From: Roseospira goensis
Lineage (GTDB): Bacteria; Pseudomonadota; Alphaproteobacteria; Rhodospirillales; Rhodospirillaceae
DNA: 64,000 bases
Assembly (NCBI RefSeq): GCF_014197795.1
Contig: NZ_JACIGI010000002.1
Span: 62,001 to 126,000 of the forward strand
Reading direction: 5' to 3'
A program made the position numbers and the translations under genes. How positions within the stretch are numbered: position 1 is the stretch's first letter; each line of letters begins with the position of its first letter. The notes under the pieces are model-generated. The model searched no databases and was not told where the DNA came from. It saw nothing but the letters and a program-made list of their open reading frames with translations. Positions 48,955 through 61,657 of this stretch are shown piece by piece.

Positions 48955-50097
48955 ATGACGCAGACAGGCTCGACAGGCGTCATTGACCGGGACGCCCTCC
49001 AGGCGCTGTTCGACGCGGTGATCGCGCGCGGCTACGTGCCGGTGGGACCGACGGTGCGCGACGGTGCCCTTGTGCTCGATGAACTGACGGGCGTGGCCGA
49101 CCTGCCCGCCGGCTGGACCGAGGACCAGGAGGCGGGCACCTATCGGCTGCGCCGGCGCGACGATGCCGCCCTGTTCGGCTTCACCACCGGTCCCCAGGCC
49201 TGGAAGCCGTACCTGTTCCCGCCGAAAACGAAGCTGTGGGCGGCCGAGGCGACCCGGGACGGCGGTTGGGCGATCCACAACACGCCCGACGACGCCCCCG
49301 ACGACACCCGGCCCTTCGCCTTCATCGGGGTGCGGCCCTGCGACCTACACGCCATCCAGGTGCAGGACCGGGTCTTCCTGGATCCCCGCCATCCCGATCC
49401 CCTCTATGCCGGGCGGCGCGAGCGGGCGCTCGTGATCGTGGTGCAGTGCGGCCAGGCGGCCGCGACCTGTTTCTGTGCCTCGATGGACACCGGCCCGCGC
49501 GCCGAAAGCGGCTACGACCTGGCCCTGACCGAGGTCTTGGAGGGCGACGCACACACCTTCGTTGCCGACGCGGGCAGCGCGGTGGGGCGGTCCCTGCTGG
49601 CCGAGGTGCCGCATGACGAAGCCGGCGCCGACCATCTGGCCGCCGCCGCGGCCTGCACCCAGCGCGCCAGGGACCAGATGGGGCGCCGGATCGACACCGC
49701 CGGGCTCCCGGATCTGCTCTCCGCTGCCTACGACAGCGACCGCTGGGACGCCCTGGGGCGGCGCTGCCTGGCCTGCGGCAACTGCACCATGGTGTGCCCG
49801 ACCTGCTTCTGTTCGCGGGTCGAGGACGTCACCGACCTGACCGGCGACCACGCCGAACGCTGGCGCGCCTGGGACTCCTGCTACACCCTTGATTTCTCGT
49901 ACATCCACGGCGGCAGTGTGCGCCGGACGATCGGCGCGCGCTACCGGCACTGGCTGGTCCACAAGCTGTCGACGTGGCACGACCAGTTCGGGACGTCCGG
50001 CTGTGTGGGCTGCGGGCGCTGCATCACGTGGTGCCCGGTGGGCATCGACCTGACGGCGGAAGTGCCGCTGATCCGGGACCGCGGATCCAAGGCCTAG
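48955..50097 (+). CDS. hydB: Sulfhydrogenase-type hydrogenase beta subunit (4Fe-4S)
   Basis: 380 residues from the ATG at 48955; an ATG at 48940 would add five residues, and neither has a strong ribosome-binding site. Homologous to the beta subunit of group 3b hydrogenases that passes electrons between the [NiFe] core and the flavin subunit. [14 protein letters not shown] and [18 protein letters not shown] are family-specific. Two ferredoxin-type motifs bind [4Fe-4S] clusters: [16 protein letters not shown] and [14 protein letters not shown]. First gene of six that overlap or lie very close, in the order beta, CNMP protein, gamma, small, large, protease. Confidence 0.9.
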   Translation: MTQTGSTGVIDRDALQALFDAVIARGYVPVGPTVRDGALVLDELTGVADLPAGWTEDQEAGTYRLRRRDDAALFGFTTGPQAWKPYLFPPKTKLWAAEATRDGGWAIHNTPDDAPDDTRPFAFIGVRPCDLHAIQVQDRVFLDPRHPDPLYAGRRERALVIVVQCGQAAATCFCASMDTGPRAESGYDLALTEVLEGDAHTFVADAGSAVGRSLLAEVPHDEAGADHLAAAAACTQRARDQMGRRIDTAGLPDLLSAAYDSDRWDALGRRCLACGNCTMVCPTCFCSRVEDVTDLTGDHAERWRAWDSCYTLDFSYIHGGSVRRTIGARYRHWLVHKLSTWHDQFGTSGCVGCGRCITWCPVGIDLTAEVPLIRDRGSKA

Positions 50098-50113
50098 CAG
50101 AAGGACCACGCCG

Positions 50114-50602
50114 ATGGTCAGTATCAAGCCGATCCGCACGCTGCTGGCCGAGAACCCGTTCTTCGCGGGCCTGTCGGACGATCAGTTCGAGACCATGTCC
50201 GGCTGCGGCACCATCGTCCATTTCAAGGCCGGCGCCTTCCTGTTGCGCGAGGGCGGCGCGGCCGACACGTTCTACCTCATCCGCAACGGGGTGGTGGCGA
50301 TCGAGAGCAGCAGTCCGGCCGGCGGGCCGTTGTCGGTGGCCCGCGTCGGTGCCGGCGGCATCGCCGGCTATTCCTGGCTGTTCCCGCCCTATCGCAACGC
50401 GTTCGATGCCCTGGCGATCAGCCATGTCTCCGCCGTGGCGCTCGACGGCGCCTGCCTGCGCGGCAAGGCCGAGGCAGACCACGAACTCGGCTACCAGCTC
50501 ATGAAGCGCTTCGCCCAGGTCATGCTCGACCGCTTGCAGGCGACGCGCCGGCAGATGCTGGATGTCTATGGCAACGTCAGGACCACGGATGACACCGGCT
50601 GA
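50114..50602 (+). CDS. Cyclic-nucleotide-binding domain protein of the hydrogenase operon
   Basis: 162 residues. The CRP-like beta-roll is visible: NPFFAGLSDDQFETMSGCG, FKAGAFLLREGGAADTFYLIRNG and VGAGGIAGYSWLFPPYRN. No DNA-binding helix-turn-helix follows; the C-terminus is a single helix (LMKRFAQVMLDRLQATRRQML), so it is not a transcription factor of the CRP type. Similar proteins are encoded within group 3b hydrogenase operons of other bacteria, where they may regulate or assemble the enzyme. It starts 16 bases after hydB and its stop overlaps the next start by 14 bases. Confidence 0.85.
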   Translation: MVSIKPIRTLLAENPFFAGLSDDQFETMSGCGTIVHFKAGAFLLREGGAADTFYLIRNGVVAIESSSPAGGPLSVARVGAGGIAGYSWLFPPYRNAFDALAISHVSAVALDGACLRGKAEADHELGYQLMKRFAQVMLDRLQATRRQMLDVYGNVRTTDDTG

Positions 50603-51449
50603 TCGTTCCGCCCCCCTGCACCCGCGGCCCGTCCGCGTGCTGGAGACGCGCGCGGAGATGCCGGGCTGCACCACCCTGCGGGTCGCGCCGGCGGATCCGG
50701 CCGACGCGGCCGACCCGGCGGGCGCCTGCGGCTTCGCGCCCGGGCAGTTCTACATGGTCTACGTCTTCGGCCTTGGCGAGGTGCCGATCTCGGTCAGCGG
50801 CGACGCCGCGCGACCGGGCGAGCTGACCTTCACGGTCATGGCCGTGGGCGCGGTCACACGGGCGCTCTGTGCCGTCCGGCCGGGCCAGACCCTGGGCCTG
50901 CGCGGCCCGTTCGGCACCGCCTGGCCGGTCGAGGCCCTGACGGGGCGCGACGTCATCGTCATGGCGGGCGGGCTCGGCCTCGCGCCGCTGCGGCCGGCGA
51001 TCTACCACCTGCTGCGCCACCGGGACCGCTACGGCGCGGTCGCGCTGCTCTACGGCACACGCCAGCCGCGCAGCATCGTCTTCGCACCGGACCTGACCGG
51101 CTGGCGTGAGGCGGCGGCGATCGACGTCGCCGTGACGGTCGACAGCGGCGACCGCGACTGGTCGGGCCACGTCGGCGTGGTCACCGAACTGCTGAAGGGC
51201 CGGCGTCTCGACCCGGCGCGAACCGCCGCGCTGCTGTGCGGGCCGGAGATCATGATGCGCTTCTCCGCCTATGCCCTGCGGGATCGCGGGGTCGCGGCCG
51301 GGGCCATCCACGTCTCGATGGAGCGCAACATGAAGTGCGGCGTGAGGATGTGCGGCCGCTGCCAGTACGGGCCCTTCTTCGTCTGTGACGACGGGCCGGT
51401 GTTTTCCTTCGATCGTGTCGAACACCTGTTCGGCATCCGCGAGGTGTGA
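50589..51449 (+). CDS. hydG: Hydrogenase gamma subunit, FAD/NAD(P)H and [2Fe-2S] binding
   Basis: 286 residues. It belongs to the ferredoxin-NADP reductase/PyrK superfamily: [21 protein letters not shown] binds [22 protein letters not shown] and LLYGTRQP bind the nicotinamide nucleotide, and [17 protein letters not shown] near the end holds a [2Fe-2S] cluster. In group 3b hydrogenases this subunit exchanges electrons with NADP(H). The ATG at 50589 overlaps the previous gene; the stop codon TGA at 51447-51449 shares its last base with the next ATG. Confidence 0.93.
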   Translation: MTPADRSAPLHPRPVRVLETRAEMPGCTTLRVAPADPADAADPAGACGFAPGQFYMVYVFGLGEVPISVSGDAARPGELTFTVMAVGAVTRALCAVRPGQTLGLRGPFGTAWPVEALTGRDVIVMAGGLGLAPLRPAIYHLLRHRDRYGAVALLYGTRQPRSIVFAPDLTGWREAAAIDVAVTVDSGDRDWSGHVGVVTELLKGRRLDPARTAALLCGPEIMMRFSAYALRDRGVAAGAIHVSMERNMKCGVRMCGRCQYGPFFVCDDGPVFSFDRVEHLFGIREV

Positions 51450-52226
51450 TGACCGACAAACCGACACTCGCCGTCTGGAAGTTCGCGTCGTGCGACGGCT
51501 GCCAACTCACCCTGCTGGACTGCGAGGACGAGTTGCGCGCCGTGACGGAGGCCGTGACCATCGCCTCGTTCCCGGAGGCGAGCCGCGCGGTCCTCGACGG
51601 ACCCTACGATCTGTCCCTCGTGGAAGGGTCGATCACCACCCCGGCGGACCGGGCGCGCATCCAGGCGGTGCGCCAGCAGTCGCGCACCCTGGTCGCCATC
51701 GGCGCCTGCGCCACGGCGGGCGGCATCCAGGCCCTGCGCAACTTCGCCGACGTCCAGGCGCTGCTGGAGACGGTCTACGCTCGCCCGGAGGACATCAGCA
51801 CGCTCGCAACGTCGACGCCGATCGCGGACCACGTCACTGTGGATTTCGAGTTGCGCGGCTGCCCGATCAGCAAGACCCAACTTCTGGAGGTCATCACCGC
51901 GGTCCTGGCCGGGCGCAAGCCGAACGTCTGGCCGAGCAGCGTCTGCCTCGAGTGCAAGGCGCGCGGCACCCCGTGCATCATGGTCGCCCACGGCACGCCC
52001 TGCCTGGGGCCGGTCACACAGGCCGGGTGCGGGGCCATCTGCCCGGCCTACGGTCGCGGCTGCTACGGCTGTTACGGGCCGATGGAGACGCCGAACACGG
52101 CCGCGCTGGTGGACTGGTTGCGCGGTCTCGGTATGGCGGAGGCCGCGATCCAGCGCCTGTTCCGGACCTACAACGCCGCGGCCCCGGACTTCCGGCAGGC
52201 CGGGGACCGGCTCGGGGAGGGGCGTC

Positions 52227-52234
<8 letters not shown>
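51449..52234 (+). CDS. hydD: [NiFe] hydrogenase small (delta) subunit
   Basis: 261 residues. The proximal [4Fe-4S] site begins [15 protein letters not shown] (C15, C18), continues with [11 protein letters not shown] and RGCPI, and the C-terminal part has [13 protein letters not shown] and [19 protein letters not shown] cysteine clusters typical of the soluble group 3 small subunit. No Tat signal peptide is present, so the enzyme is cytoplasmic. Its start codon ATG overlaps the TGA of the preceding gene (TGATG). Confidence 0.95.
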
Positions 52235-53554
<1,320 letters not shown>

Positions 53555-53558
<4 letters not shown>

Positions 53559-54010
53559 CCGGGCGGGGCACGCTGATCGTGGGGGTGGGCAACCGCGATC
53601 GCGGCGACGACGCCGTCGGCTGCGTCGTGGCGGCGGCGCTCGCCGGGCGTGTGCCGGCGGGCGTGGCCTGCATCGACCACGACGGCGAGCCCCTGGGGCT
53701 GATGGCCTGTTGGGAGGGCGCGGCGCGCGTCGTGCTGGTCGACGCGGTGGCCTCGGGGGCGGCGCCCGGGCACATCGTCCGCTACGATCTGGCGCGCGAG
53801 CCGTTGCCGGCGGACGTCGCGCCGTGTTCGACGCATGCCGTCGGTCTGCCGCAGGCGGTGGAGCTGGCGCGCGTGCTGGGGCGATTGCCGCCGGCGATCC
53901 GCTTCATCGGCGTCGAGGGGGCGGCCTTCGACGCAGGACGGGGGCTGTCACCGCCGGTGGGGGAGGCGGCCGAGGCGGTCGTGACGGAGATCCTGGCGGG
54001 ACTAGGGTAG
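53555..54010 (+). CDS. Hydrogenase maturation protease
   Basis: 151 residues; the start overlaps the hydA stop (ATGA). The HycI/HyaD-type fold is seen in [16 protein letters not shown] (Asp19 is a nickel-sensing ligand), LVDAVASG (Asp62 region) and [13 protein letters not shown] (His), the three conserved metal ligands. The family cleaves the C-terminal tail of the large subunit once nickel has been inserted. Being encoded directly after hydA, it is most likely dedicated to this hydrogenase. The stop TAG is followed at once by another dispersed palindrome fragment. The hypA-F accessory genes are not in the window. Confidence 0.88.
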
Positions 54011-54180
54011 ATCGCGCCAAAATGGAATCGTGCCGCGGTCCCGATTTCGAACAATCGGCTCGAACGAATACCGGCCGACGGAAGGGCGGACCTCTCCGTC
54101 GGCCGGTATCTACACGTTGCGCGGATCGCGATCACTCGGAACCACGCCGTGGGTCGGAGTGATCGCGTCGATTCGCGCTA
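54009..54180. repeat. Palindromic repeat composite after the hydrogenase operon
   Basis: Contains a truncated copy of the dispersed repeat (ccgatttcgaacaatcggct at 54041-54060), then a perfect 15-bp hairpin ataccggccgacgga / tccgtcggccggtat (54068-54082 / 54095-54109), then gcgatcactc / gagtgatcgc (54128-54137 / 54157-54166). The right edge (gcgcta) contributes the stop codon of the minus-strand cold-shock gene. Confidence 0.75.
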
Positions 54181-54387
54181 GGCGACGCGCAGGTTCACGG
54201 CCGAGGACTTGCCGCGACGGCGGTCCACCTCGATCTCGTAGCTGACGCGCTGGCCGTCGCTGAGGTGCGCCAGACCGGCGCGCTCGACCGCGCTGATGTG
54301 CACGAAGACGTCGGGACCGCCCTCGTCCGGCGCGATGAACCCGTAACCCTTGGTGCTGTTGAACCACTTGACCGAACCCGTGTTCAT
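54178..54387 (-). CDS. Cold-shock domain protein
   Basis: 69 residues, the normal length of CspA-family proteins. RNP1 is KGYGFI (13-18) and RNP2 VFVHIS (27-32). It starts [15 protein letters not shown], as in alphaproteobacterial Csp proteins. It binds single-stranded RNA/DNA and removes mRNA secondary structure in cold or stress. It lies ~100 bp downstream of the DEAD-box helicase gene on the same strand; the two could be co-expressed. The start ATG at 54387 has a ggagagacc purine stretch upstream. Confidence 0.95.
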   Translation of the reverse strand: MNTGSVKWFNSTKGYGFIAPDEGGPDVFVHISAVERAGLAHLSDGQRVSYEIEVDRRRGKSSAVNLRVA

Positions 54388-54488
54388 GTCGGTCTCTCCT
54401 TTTCTTCGTGGATGAAGGACTGTCTTGGGGTGAAGGCGGAGCCCGGACGCCGCCGCGCGCGGCGGGGGCCGTCCGGGCGGTGAAGGAC

Positions 54489-55802
54489 TCAGGCGCCGGC
54501 GGCGGCCGCGGCGGCCGGACGGGCGCGTGACCGGGACCGGCTGCGCCGACGCGGCGGGCGTCGCTCGGCCGGGTCGCGGGGCGCCGCCGCGCGCGACGCG
54601 GGCCCGGCGGCCCGACCCCGGCGCGATGCCTCGGCCGTCGTTTCGGCCATCGTCTCGGTCCTCGTCTCGACACCCGCGTTGGCGGCGCCGTCCGGGTCGA
54701 GGGTGCGGCCGATCAGGCGCTCGATATCGCGCAGCAGGCTGCGCTCCGCCGGGTCGCACAGCGAGATGGCGACCCCGCTGCGGCCGGCGCGGGCGGTCCG
54801 CCCGATGCGGTGCACGTAGGCCTCGGGCACGTTGGGCAGCTCGTAGTTGATGACGTGGCTGACCCCGTCGACGTCGATGCCCCGGGCCGCGATGTCGGTC
54901 GCCACCAGCACCGTGACCCCGCCGGCGCGAAACGCGGTGAGGGCGCGTTCCCGCTGGGACTGGCTCTTGTTGCCGTGGATGGCCGCGGCGGACAGGCCGG
55001 CCTCCTGGAGGTGGCGGTTGACGCGGTCGGCGCCGCGCTTGGTGCGGGTGAAGACGATGGCGCGCTCGACCGTGGGGCAGCCCAGCAGGTCGATCAGCAC
55101 GCCGCGCTTGGCGGGGCCGTCGACGTGCCGCACCGACTGGTCGATGGTCTCGATCGGCCGGGCGGCGGGGGCCACGGCGACCTCCACCGGGTCGGTCAGG
55201 AAGTCGTTGGCCAGCGTCCGGATCGCCTTCGGCATGGTCGCAGACAGCAGCAGCGTGCGCCGCTGCTTCGGCACCGCCGCCATCAGCCGGCGGATGGCCG
55301 GCAGGAAGCCGAGGTCCAGCATCTGGTCGGCCTCGTCCAGCACCACCGTCTCGGCGGCGTCGAGGCGCACGGCGCCGGCGCCGAGATGGTCGAGCAGCCG
55401 GCCCGGGGTGGCGACCAGGATGTCGACGCCGGGCGCCAGGGCGCGCACCTGCGGTCCCGGACGGGCGCCGCCGATGACCAGCGCGGTGGTGTGGCGCACA
55501 AAGCGGCCGTGGTCGCGGATGCTGTCCGCCACCTGGGCGGCCAGTTCGCGGGTCGGCACCAGGATCAGCGCCCGACAGCCACGGGCCGGCGCCCGCCGGG
55601 GCTCGGTGGCCAGCCGGTGCAGCAGTGGCAGCACGAAGGCGGCGGTCTTGCCGGTGCCGGTCTGGGCGATGCCGACGACATCGCGACCGTCCAGGACGGT
55701 GGGGATGACGCGGGCCTGGATGGGCGTGGGATGGGTGTAGCCTTGCGTCGCGATGGCGCGCAGCACGGGCTCGGCGAGGCCGAGATCGGAAAACTGAGTC
55801 AA
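54489..55802 (-). CDS. DEAD-box ATP-dependent RNA helicase (RhlE-like)
   Basis: 437 residues if the TTG at 55802 is the start, giving [17 protein letters not shown]; no ATG or GTG fits near this conserved beginning, and gaaag lies ~9 bases upstream. Q-motif GYTHPTPIQ, Walker A AQTGTGKT (46-53), PTRELA, DEAD (156-159), SAT (187-189) and [10 protein letters not shown] are all present. The C-terminal ~70 residues are Arg/Ala/Pro-rich, a basic RNA-binding tail as in RhlE. It is likely to remodel rRNA or structured mRNA, often needed at low temperature. Confidence 0.92.
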   Translation of the reverse strand: MTQFSDLGLAEPVLRAIATQGYTHPTPIQARVIPTVLDGRDVVGIAQTGTGKTAAFVLPLLHRLATEPRRAPARGCRALILVPTRELAAQVADSIRDHGRFVRHTTALVIGGARPGPQVRALAPGVDILVATPGRLLDHLGAGAVRLDAAETVVLDEADQMLDLGFLPAIRRLMAAVPKQRRTLLLSATMPKAIRTLANDFLTDPVEVAVAPAARPIETIDQSVRHVDGPAKRGVLIDLLGCPTVERAIVFTRTKRGADRVNRHLQEAGLSAAAIHGNKSQSQRERALTAFRAGGVTVLVATDIAARGIDVDGVSHVINYELPNVPEAYVHRIGRTARAGRSGVAISLCDPAERSLLRDIERLIGRTLDPDGAANAGVETRTETMAETTAEASRRGRAAGPASRAAAPRDPAERRPPRRRSRSRSRARPAAAAAAGA

Positions 55803-56228
55803 ATGGGAACTTTCGTGGGCCGTCGACCGCGTCCGGGGCCGCGCGAAGCGGAGGCCGGGGGCTACACGGCAGCAGTCTCTTTCGGTGGCGCGCGCGCGGA
55901 CCCGTCGCCGGTGGGCGGGTGCCTGTGCACCCCTGTCGTGGCCCCGACCGTCACGGATAGTCCGACACGGATGGTCGCCGGGACCGCCCCCCGCCGGCAC
56001 TCCCCTTCCCTGAAGCAAGGTGCCTTCCACGCGCGGGACCATGCGGCCCTCCTGACCGCCTAGAGACCACAGATCCGGACCGCTGGCAACTGCTTTCTGC
56101 GTGCACCCGTTGCGGGGAGCGATCGGGCGGGCCACCATCACCGGGGCCGCCACGCCCCGGGGGCAGCCCGGAGATAGCCCCGGAGATCGCCCCCGGAGAT
56201 CGACCAGGAGATCGACCAGGAGACCGTC
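55803..56228 (+). other. 426-bp intergenic region, no gene
   Basis: It separates the divergent helicase and ACT-domain genes. The last 60 bp have the direct repeat ggagatcgaccaggagatcg before the ACT gene. Nothing else is recognised. Confidence 0.4.
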
Positions 56229-56648
56229 ATGCGCTGCTCCCCCGCCCTGACCCTGCATGTGCTGGCCGAACGCCTGGCGGTATGCCGGCTGCCCGGCTGG
56301 CGGCCGCTGCCCGACTGGGTGGACCTGACCGACCGGCTGGTCTCGGTGACGCGGTGCGGCGACGAACTGTCGATCGTGTGCGCCGAGACGCGGGTTCCCG
56401 TGGCGGCGGCCGAGGATTCGGCGCTGGAGGTGGTGCCGGGGTGGCGGGCGCTGCGGGTCGTGGGGCCGTTGGACTTCGCGCTGATCGGGATTCTGGCCGA
56501 TCTGGCGTCCCGCCTGGCGGCCGCGGAGGTCAGCCTGTTCGCACTGTCCACGTTCGATACCGACCTGATCCTGGTGCGCGAGGGTGATCTCGGCCGCGCG
56601 GTGGCGGCGCTGGAGCACGCTCATACCGTGCTGCATGCGGGGGTCTGA
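56229..56648 (+). CDS. ACT-domain protein (CASTOR-like family)
   Basis: 139 residues. The family signature is LPGWRPLPDWVDLTDRLVSVTR, then DELSIVCAETRVP and GWRALRVVGPLDFALIGI and SLFALSTFDTDLILV. These tandem ACT-fold small proteins bind amino acids in other lineages (the fold used by arginine sensor CASTOR1), but their bacterial role is unproven. It is probably cytoplasmic and monocistronic. Confidence 0.85.
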   Translation: MRCSPALTLHVLAERLAVCRLPGWRPLPDWVDLTDRLVSVTRCGDELSIVCAETRVPVAAAEDSALEVVPGWRALRVVGPLDFALIGILADLASRLAAAEVSLFALSTFDTDLILVREGDLGRAVAALEHAHTVLHAGV

Positions 56649-56950
56649 TGCGAATGGGGCAGACCGACTCGACCCCGCGGCACCGCTGCGGGGCCTGACA
56701 GGGGGCGTGCACGGGTCGGGTCGCGCGATCGCTCCGGTTCCGGCGGCTCCGAAAACGCGGTGCTTGGGCGACCGGCTTTGAGGCCGGAACGATAAAGCGG
56801 ACCAAGTCGTTACCGAAAGTTCTTCATAAAGGTGTCGAAGTTGGGAGGGCGCCACCAGCCGTGGCGAGTCTTGACCCCTCGCCGGCCCGGCGTATGTTGA
56901 AATTGTAGGGTATTTGAGGCGGCTTTGCGCCGAAGTCAGAGGGGTCTGTC
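56649..56950 (+). other. 302-bp intergenic region with promoter
   Basis: Contains the sigma-70-like promoter at 56871-56898; nothing else is recognised. Confidence 0.4.
56871..56898 (+). promoter_or_regulatory. Sigma-70-like promoter for the following small membrane protein
   Basis: ttgacc (56871-56876) and tatgtt (56893-56898) are spaced by 16 bp, ~50 bp before the gene start. Confidence 0.45.
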
Positions 56951-57349
56951 ATGACGAGGAAGCCTGCTTTCGGTCGTCGGGCCCCGCTACGCCGGGGTGG
57001 CGTTGGCGGCGCGGCCGGGTCGACCGAGCCGACGCGCGCGGAGTTGGAGCGTGCCTACTCCGAGACCGAGGCGTTCGCCCGCGCCATCGTGGCCGCGGAG
57101 CGGCGGGACCGGCGGCCCGGGCTCAGCCGGGGCCTGCTCGGCGGCGTCGCCGCTGTGGCGGCGCTGGTGCTGGCCCTGCCGTATCTGGGCGGCGTCATCG
57201 GCGGCACCGGTGATGGGGCCGGCGAGACCCAGATGGCCGCCGTCGACGTCGAGGCCCTGTCGCCGTCGGAGTTGGCCGACCTGGCTCCGGCGGCCGGCGG
57301 CGCGGCGCCGTCGGCCCTCGAACGCTGGATGCGCGACCTGCTGGAGTGA
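56951..57349 (+). CDS. Small single-span membrane protein, unknown function
   Basis: 132 residues; agagggg eight bases before the ATG. The N-terminal ~65 residues are Arg/Ala/Glu-rich and likely cytoplasmic (ELERAYSETEAFARAIVAAERRD). One membrane helix follows (LLGGVAAVAALVLALPYLGG), then an acidic, Ala/Pro-rich C-terminus ending ALERWMRDLLE. No conserved family is recognised. It is preceded by a good promoter candidate. Confidence 0.65.
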   Translation: MTRKPAFGRRAPLRRGGVGGAAGSTEPTRAELERAYSETEAFARAIVAAERRDRRPGLSRGLLGGVAAVAALVLALPYLGGVIGGTGDGAGETQMAAVDVEALSPSELADLAPAAGGAAPSALERWMRDLLE

Positions 57350-57442
57350 GCGGCCGGCGCACCGGTGCGTAACTGGTTGGCCCGAGCCGCCGGGGCGGCC
57401 CCAGCGGCTCGGTCTCGCGCGCCGGGGCGGGAGAGCCCGGTG

Positions 57443-57979
57443 TCAGGCCGCAGCCTGGGCGGCGCGTCCGCGCAACCACGTCAGCATGGTGTCGGCATCG
57501 GAGACCTCGAAGGGGTCGGTCGGGCAGTTGTCGTCATAGCCCGGCTCGACGAACATCTTCTTGATCTCACCGTCTTCCACATACATGGAATAGCGCCACG
57601 AGCGCATACCGAAGCCCAGGTTGGACTTGTCCACCAGCATGCCCATCTTGCGCGAGAACTCGCCGTTGCCGTCCGGCAGCAGGAACACCTTGTCGGCGCC
57701 CTGGCTCTTGCCCCACTGGTACATGACGAAGGCGTCGTTGACCGACAGACAGACCACCGCATCGACGCCGAGCGCCTGATACTCTTCGTACAGCTCCTCA
57801 TAGCGGGGCAGGTGGCTGGTCGAGCAGGTCGGCGTGAAGGCGCCGGGCAGCGCAAACACCACCACCTTGCGGCCGCCGAACAGCTCGGCCGTGCTGAGGT
57901 CCTTCCACTCGAACGGATTCGGGCCGCCCAGGGCCTCGTTGCGGACGCGGGTCTTGAAGACGGTGTGGGGAACGCGCAT
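57443..57979 (-). CDS. Peroxiredoxin, Prx5 family
   Basis: 178 residues from the ATG at 57979, with gagaggg upstream. The peroxidatic Cys52 lies in [20 protein letters not shown], the Prx5 signature; Cys152 in [18 protein letters not shown] is a possible resolving cysteine. It reduces H2O2 and organic peroxides using thiol donors in the cytoplasm. It is divergent from the tadA gene. Confidence 0.93.
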   Translation of the reverse strand: MRVPHTVFKTRVRNEALGGPNPFEWKDLSTAELFGGRKVVVFALPGAFTPTCSTSHLPRYEELYEEYQALGVDAVVCLSVNDAFVMYQWGKSQGADKVFLLPDGNGEFSRKMGMLVDKSNLGFGMRSWRYSMYVEDGEIKKMFVEPGYDDNCPTDPFEVSDADTMLTWLRGRAAQAAA

Positions 57980-58083
57980 GAAACCCTCTCTTTCGTGATG
58001 GTGTTGTGCAGGTGCGAGATGCGCCACACCCTGACGGCTCTGCGGCGCCAGGTAAAGCAAAACAAACCGAACGGATTGATCGC

Positions 58084-58560
58084 TTGAGTCTCTTGAAACG
58101 CAGCGTCGGGCGCTCGCCGGGCGACGCCATGGCGCTGGCCTTGGCCGAGGCCCGGGCGGCGGCGGCCCGGGGCGACGTCCCCGTCGGCGCCCTGGTGCTG
58201 GATCCGGCGGGCGCGGTCCTGGCGGCGGCCGGCAACCGCGTGGAGGCCGACGCCGACCCGACGGCGCATGCCGAGATCCTGGCGTTGCGGGCGGCGGCGG
58301 CCCGGCTGGGCACCCCCCGGCTGGTCGGCTGCACCCTCGTGGTCACCCTGGAACCCTGCGCCATGTGCGCGCAGGCGGCCGCGCTGGCGCGGGTGGACCG
58401 GCTGGTGTTCGGCGCCTACGACCCCAAGGGCGGCGGGGTCGAGCACGGCGCCCGGGTGTTCGAGCGCGCCACCTGCCACCATCGGCCGGCGGTCGTCGGC
58501 GGTGTGCGGGAGAGCGCGGCGGCGGACCTGCTGCGCGCCTTCTTCCGCGATCGGCGGTAG
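58084..58560 (+). CDS. tadA: tRNA-specific adenosine deaminase
   Basis: 158 residues if started at TTG 58084, which places 15 residues before the conserved Met, as in E. coli TadA; the ATG at 58129 would give a 143-residue form starting at that Met. Neither has a clear ribosome-binding site. The zinc site is HAE (in [11 protein letters not shown]) and PCAMC (in [11 protein letters not shown]). The enzyme makes inosine at the wobble position of tRNA-Arg(ACG) and is normally essential. Confidence 0.9.
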   Translation: MSLLKRSVGRSPGDAMALALAEARAAAARGDVPVGALVLDPAGAVLAAAGNRVEADADPTAHAEILALRAAAARLGTPRLVGCTLVVTLEPCAMCAQAAALARVDRLVFGAYDPKGGGVEHGARVFERATCHHRPAVVGGVRESAAADLLRAFFRDRR

Positions 58561-58565
58561 ATCGG

Positions 58566-59854
58566 TTACCGCATCGACCGGCGCAGGCGCTGCACCGCCT
58601 CCATGGCGGCCCACATCATCTTGGGGCTGCGCACCAGGCAATAGTCGCCGCGCCCCCGGCGCTGGCGGCAGATGGAGCGCGCCTGGCCGGGGGAGAGAGC
58701 GGCCACGAAGGCGTGATGGCGCACCAGCCCGCCGCTGCCGACCGGTGCCGTCAGCGGCTTGCCGCCATAGACCCGGGCGGCCCGGGTGGCCAGGCTGCGG
58801 GCCTGACCGCGGCTGCGGAAGCTGCCAAGGGTGACCGCCCAGCCGCCGGTGTAGAGGCCGCCGCAGCCCTCGACGTCCGGCGCCGGCAGCCCCCGCAGCG
58901 GCCGGGGCGTGGTCAGGTGGGCCAGCCGCAGGGGGCCGCCGGGCGGGGCGACCACCGGCGGCGGCGTGCCGTCGGCCGCCGGGCCGCTACGTTGCGTCGC
59001 CGTCTCGACGTAGGAGAGGCGGGCGAAGCCGGCGTCCATCAGCCGTTCGATGGTGGCCAGGCAGTCGGCGCCCGAGGCCGCCCCCATCACCACCGCGATC
59101 ACCCGCCGGCCGTCGCGCATCGCTGTGCCCGCCAGGTTGTAGCCGGCGGCGCAGGTGAAGCCGGTCTTGAGGCCGTCGGCCCCGTCGTACGCGCGCAGCA
59201 GCGGGTTGTAGCTGCGCAGGGACCGTCCCCGGAAGGCGAAGGGGTCCACCGCGAAGGCGTCGAAGCGGTCGCGGTGGTCGCGCCACAGCGCGACGGCCAG
59301 CCGGGCCATGTCGCGGGCCGTCGTCACGTGGGCGTCGTCAGGCAGGCCGGAGGCGTTGCGGAAGGTGGTGCGGGTCAGGCCCAGATCCGCGCGCGCCACC
59401 CGGGTCATTTCGTGAGCGAACAGGGGTTCGGTGCCGCCCAGCAGTTCCGCCACCGCGACCGCCACGTCGTTGGCCGAGCGCGCGATCAGGGCCGGGATGG
59501 CCTCCGCCACCGTCAGGCTGTCCCCCGGCGCCAGGCCCAGCTTGACCGGATTGGCCGCCGCCGCCGTGGCGGAGATCGGCACCGGCGTGTCGGGCGTGAC
59601 GGTCCCGGCGTCCAGCGCCCGGAACAGCATCAGGACCGTCATCATCTTGGTCAGCGAGGCCGGGTAGCGCAGGTGGTTGGGCTTGTGCGCGTCCAGGACG
59701 ACGCCGCTGGCGGCGTCGACCACCACAGAGCTGGTGCGGTCTTCGAAGGCGCGCGCCGGCGGCCCGGCCGCCAACAGTGCCAGCACCGCCAGCAGCCCCA
59801 GCAGCAGCACCGCCAGCCCCCGCGCGGGGCGCCGGCCCCGCGGGAGCGCGGGAC

Positions 59855-59858
<4 letters not shown>
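58566..59858 (-). CDS. D-alanyl-D-alanine carboxypeptidase with SPOR domain
   Basis: 430 residues from the GTG at 59858, which overlaps the xerD stop codon (GTGA) and has ggggagg upstream. An N-terminal signal peptide ([22 protein letters not shown]) sends it to the periplasm. The active site has SLTK (Ser68, Lys71), SAN (128-130) and KTG (231-233), as in PBP5/6-type low-molecular-weight penicillin-binding proteins. The C-terminus carries a SPOR domain ([20 protein letters not shown] and following), which binds denuded glycan and targets proteins to the septum. Confidence 0.93.
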
Positions 59859-60796
<938 letters not shown>

Positions 60797-60877
60797 TCCG
60801 GGCCGCCCCCCTGTCGTGTCTGCCCGCTCCACGAAACCCCATCCGGCGCGGCCTGTCCAGGGGCGCGGGCCACCGCG

Positions 60878-61585
60878 TCACCCCACGGGGCGGCCGCCGC
60901 GCACCACCGGGGCGTCGGGGTGCTCCGGCTCCAGGCGGAACCAGCGCCCGAACGCGGGCAGGCGCAACGCATGGTGCGGTCCCTCGCCGACGGCGCGCAG
61001 GCGGCGGCGGAACTCGGCCTCGGGGATGTCGGGGGGCAGGCGGCACAGGGCGTCGAAGTCGGCCCGGCGCCGAGCCGGGCCGCCCCAGGCGGCGCCGATG
61101 GGCGGCAGCGGGCGCGACAGATCGGCCAGCGCCGGGGCCATCGTGCCCAGCAGGTGACGGGCCAGGCGACGGCTCAGGGTTTCCAGGGCCAGCCGGTCGA
61201 GGTCGGGGGGCAGGTCGATCTCGTTGGCGCCCACGATGGGGCCGGCGTCGACCTCGGACGTCATCTCGTGCAGGGTCACGCCGAAGGTGCTGGCCCCGTC
61301 GTACAGGGCGAACACGGCCGGGAACAGCCCGGGATAGGCCGCCGGCCCCGGGTGCAGGTTGTAGGCCGGGCCGGCCAGCGCGGCCAGCACGTCGGCCGGG
61401 ACGATGATCGGCGAGCACACGGAGAGAAGGCGGGCGTCCGGATGCGCCGTGACCGCATCACGCAGCGCCGCCCGGTCGCACACCGGCACGATGGTCAGCG
61501 CCGGGTCGGCCGCGCGCAGGGGCGCGGCCGCCTCGGCCTGCTCCTCCGGCGGCGCCAGAAGGAGGAGGGTGGGGGGCGATGTCAT
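60878..61585 (-). CDS. Formyltransferase-fold protein
   Basis: 235 residues from the ATG at 61585. A formyltransferase-like catalytic region is seen in [21 protein letters not shown] and [17 protein letters not shown], the NxHPS/G-x-x-P loop used by GART and Fmt proteins. The rest is shorter and more diverged than Fmt. Such proteins may modify amino sugars or small metabolites with formyl groups, but the substrate is unknown. It sits between xerD and hemN on the same strand. Confidence 0.8.
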   Translation of the reverse strand: MTSPPTLLLLAPPEEQAEAAAPLRAADPALTIVPVCDRAALRDAVTAHPDARLLSVCSPIIVPADVLAALAGPAYNLHPGPAAYPGLFPAVFALYDGASTFGVTLHEMTSEVDAGPIVGANEIDLPPDLDRLALETLSRRLARHLLGTMAPALADLSRPLPPIGAAWGGPARRRADFDALCRLPPDIPEAEFRRRLRAVGEGPHHALRLPAFGRWFRLEPEHPDAPVVRGGRPVG

Positions 61586-61657
61586 GGGGCGTCCTTTTCC
61601 GGTCCGCGCCGGTCCCATGATAGCGCGGATCGCGTCCGGACGCCGTCGGTTCGGTTC

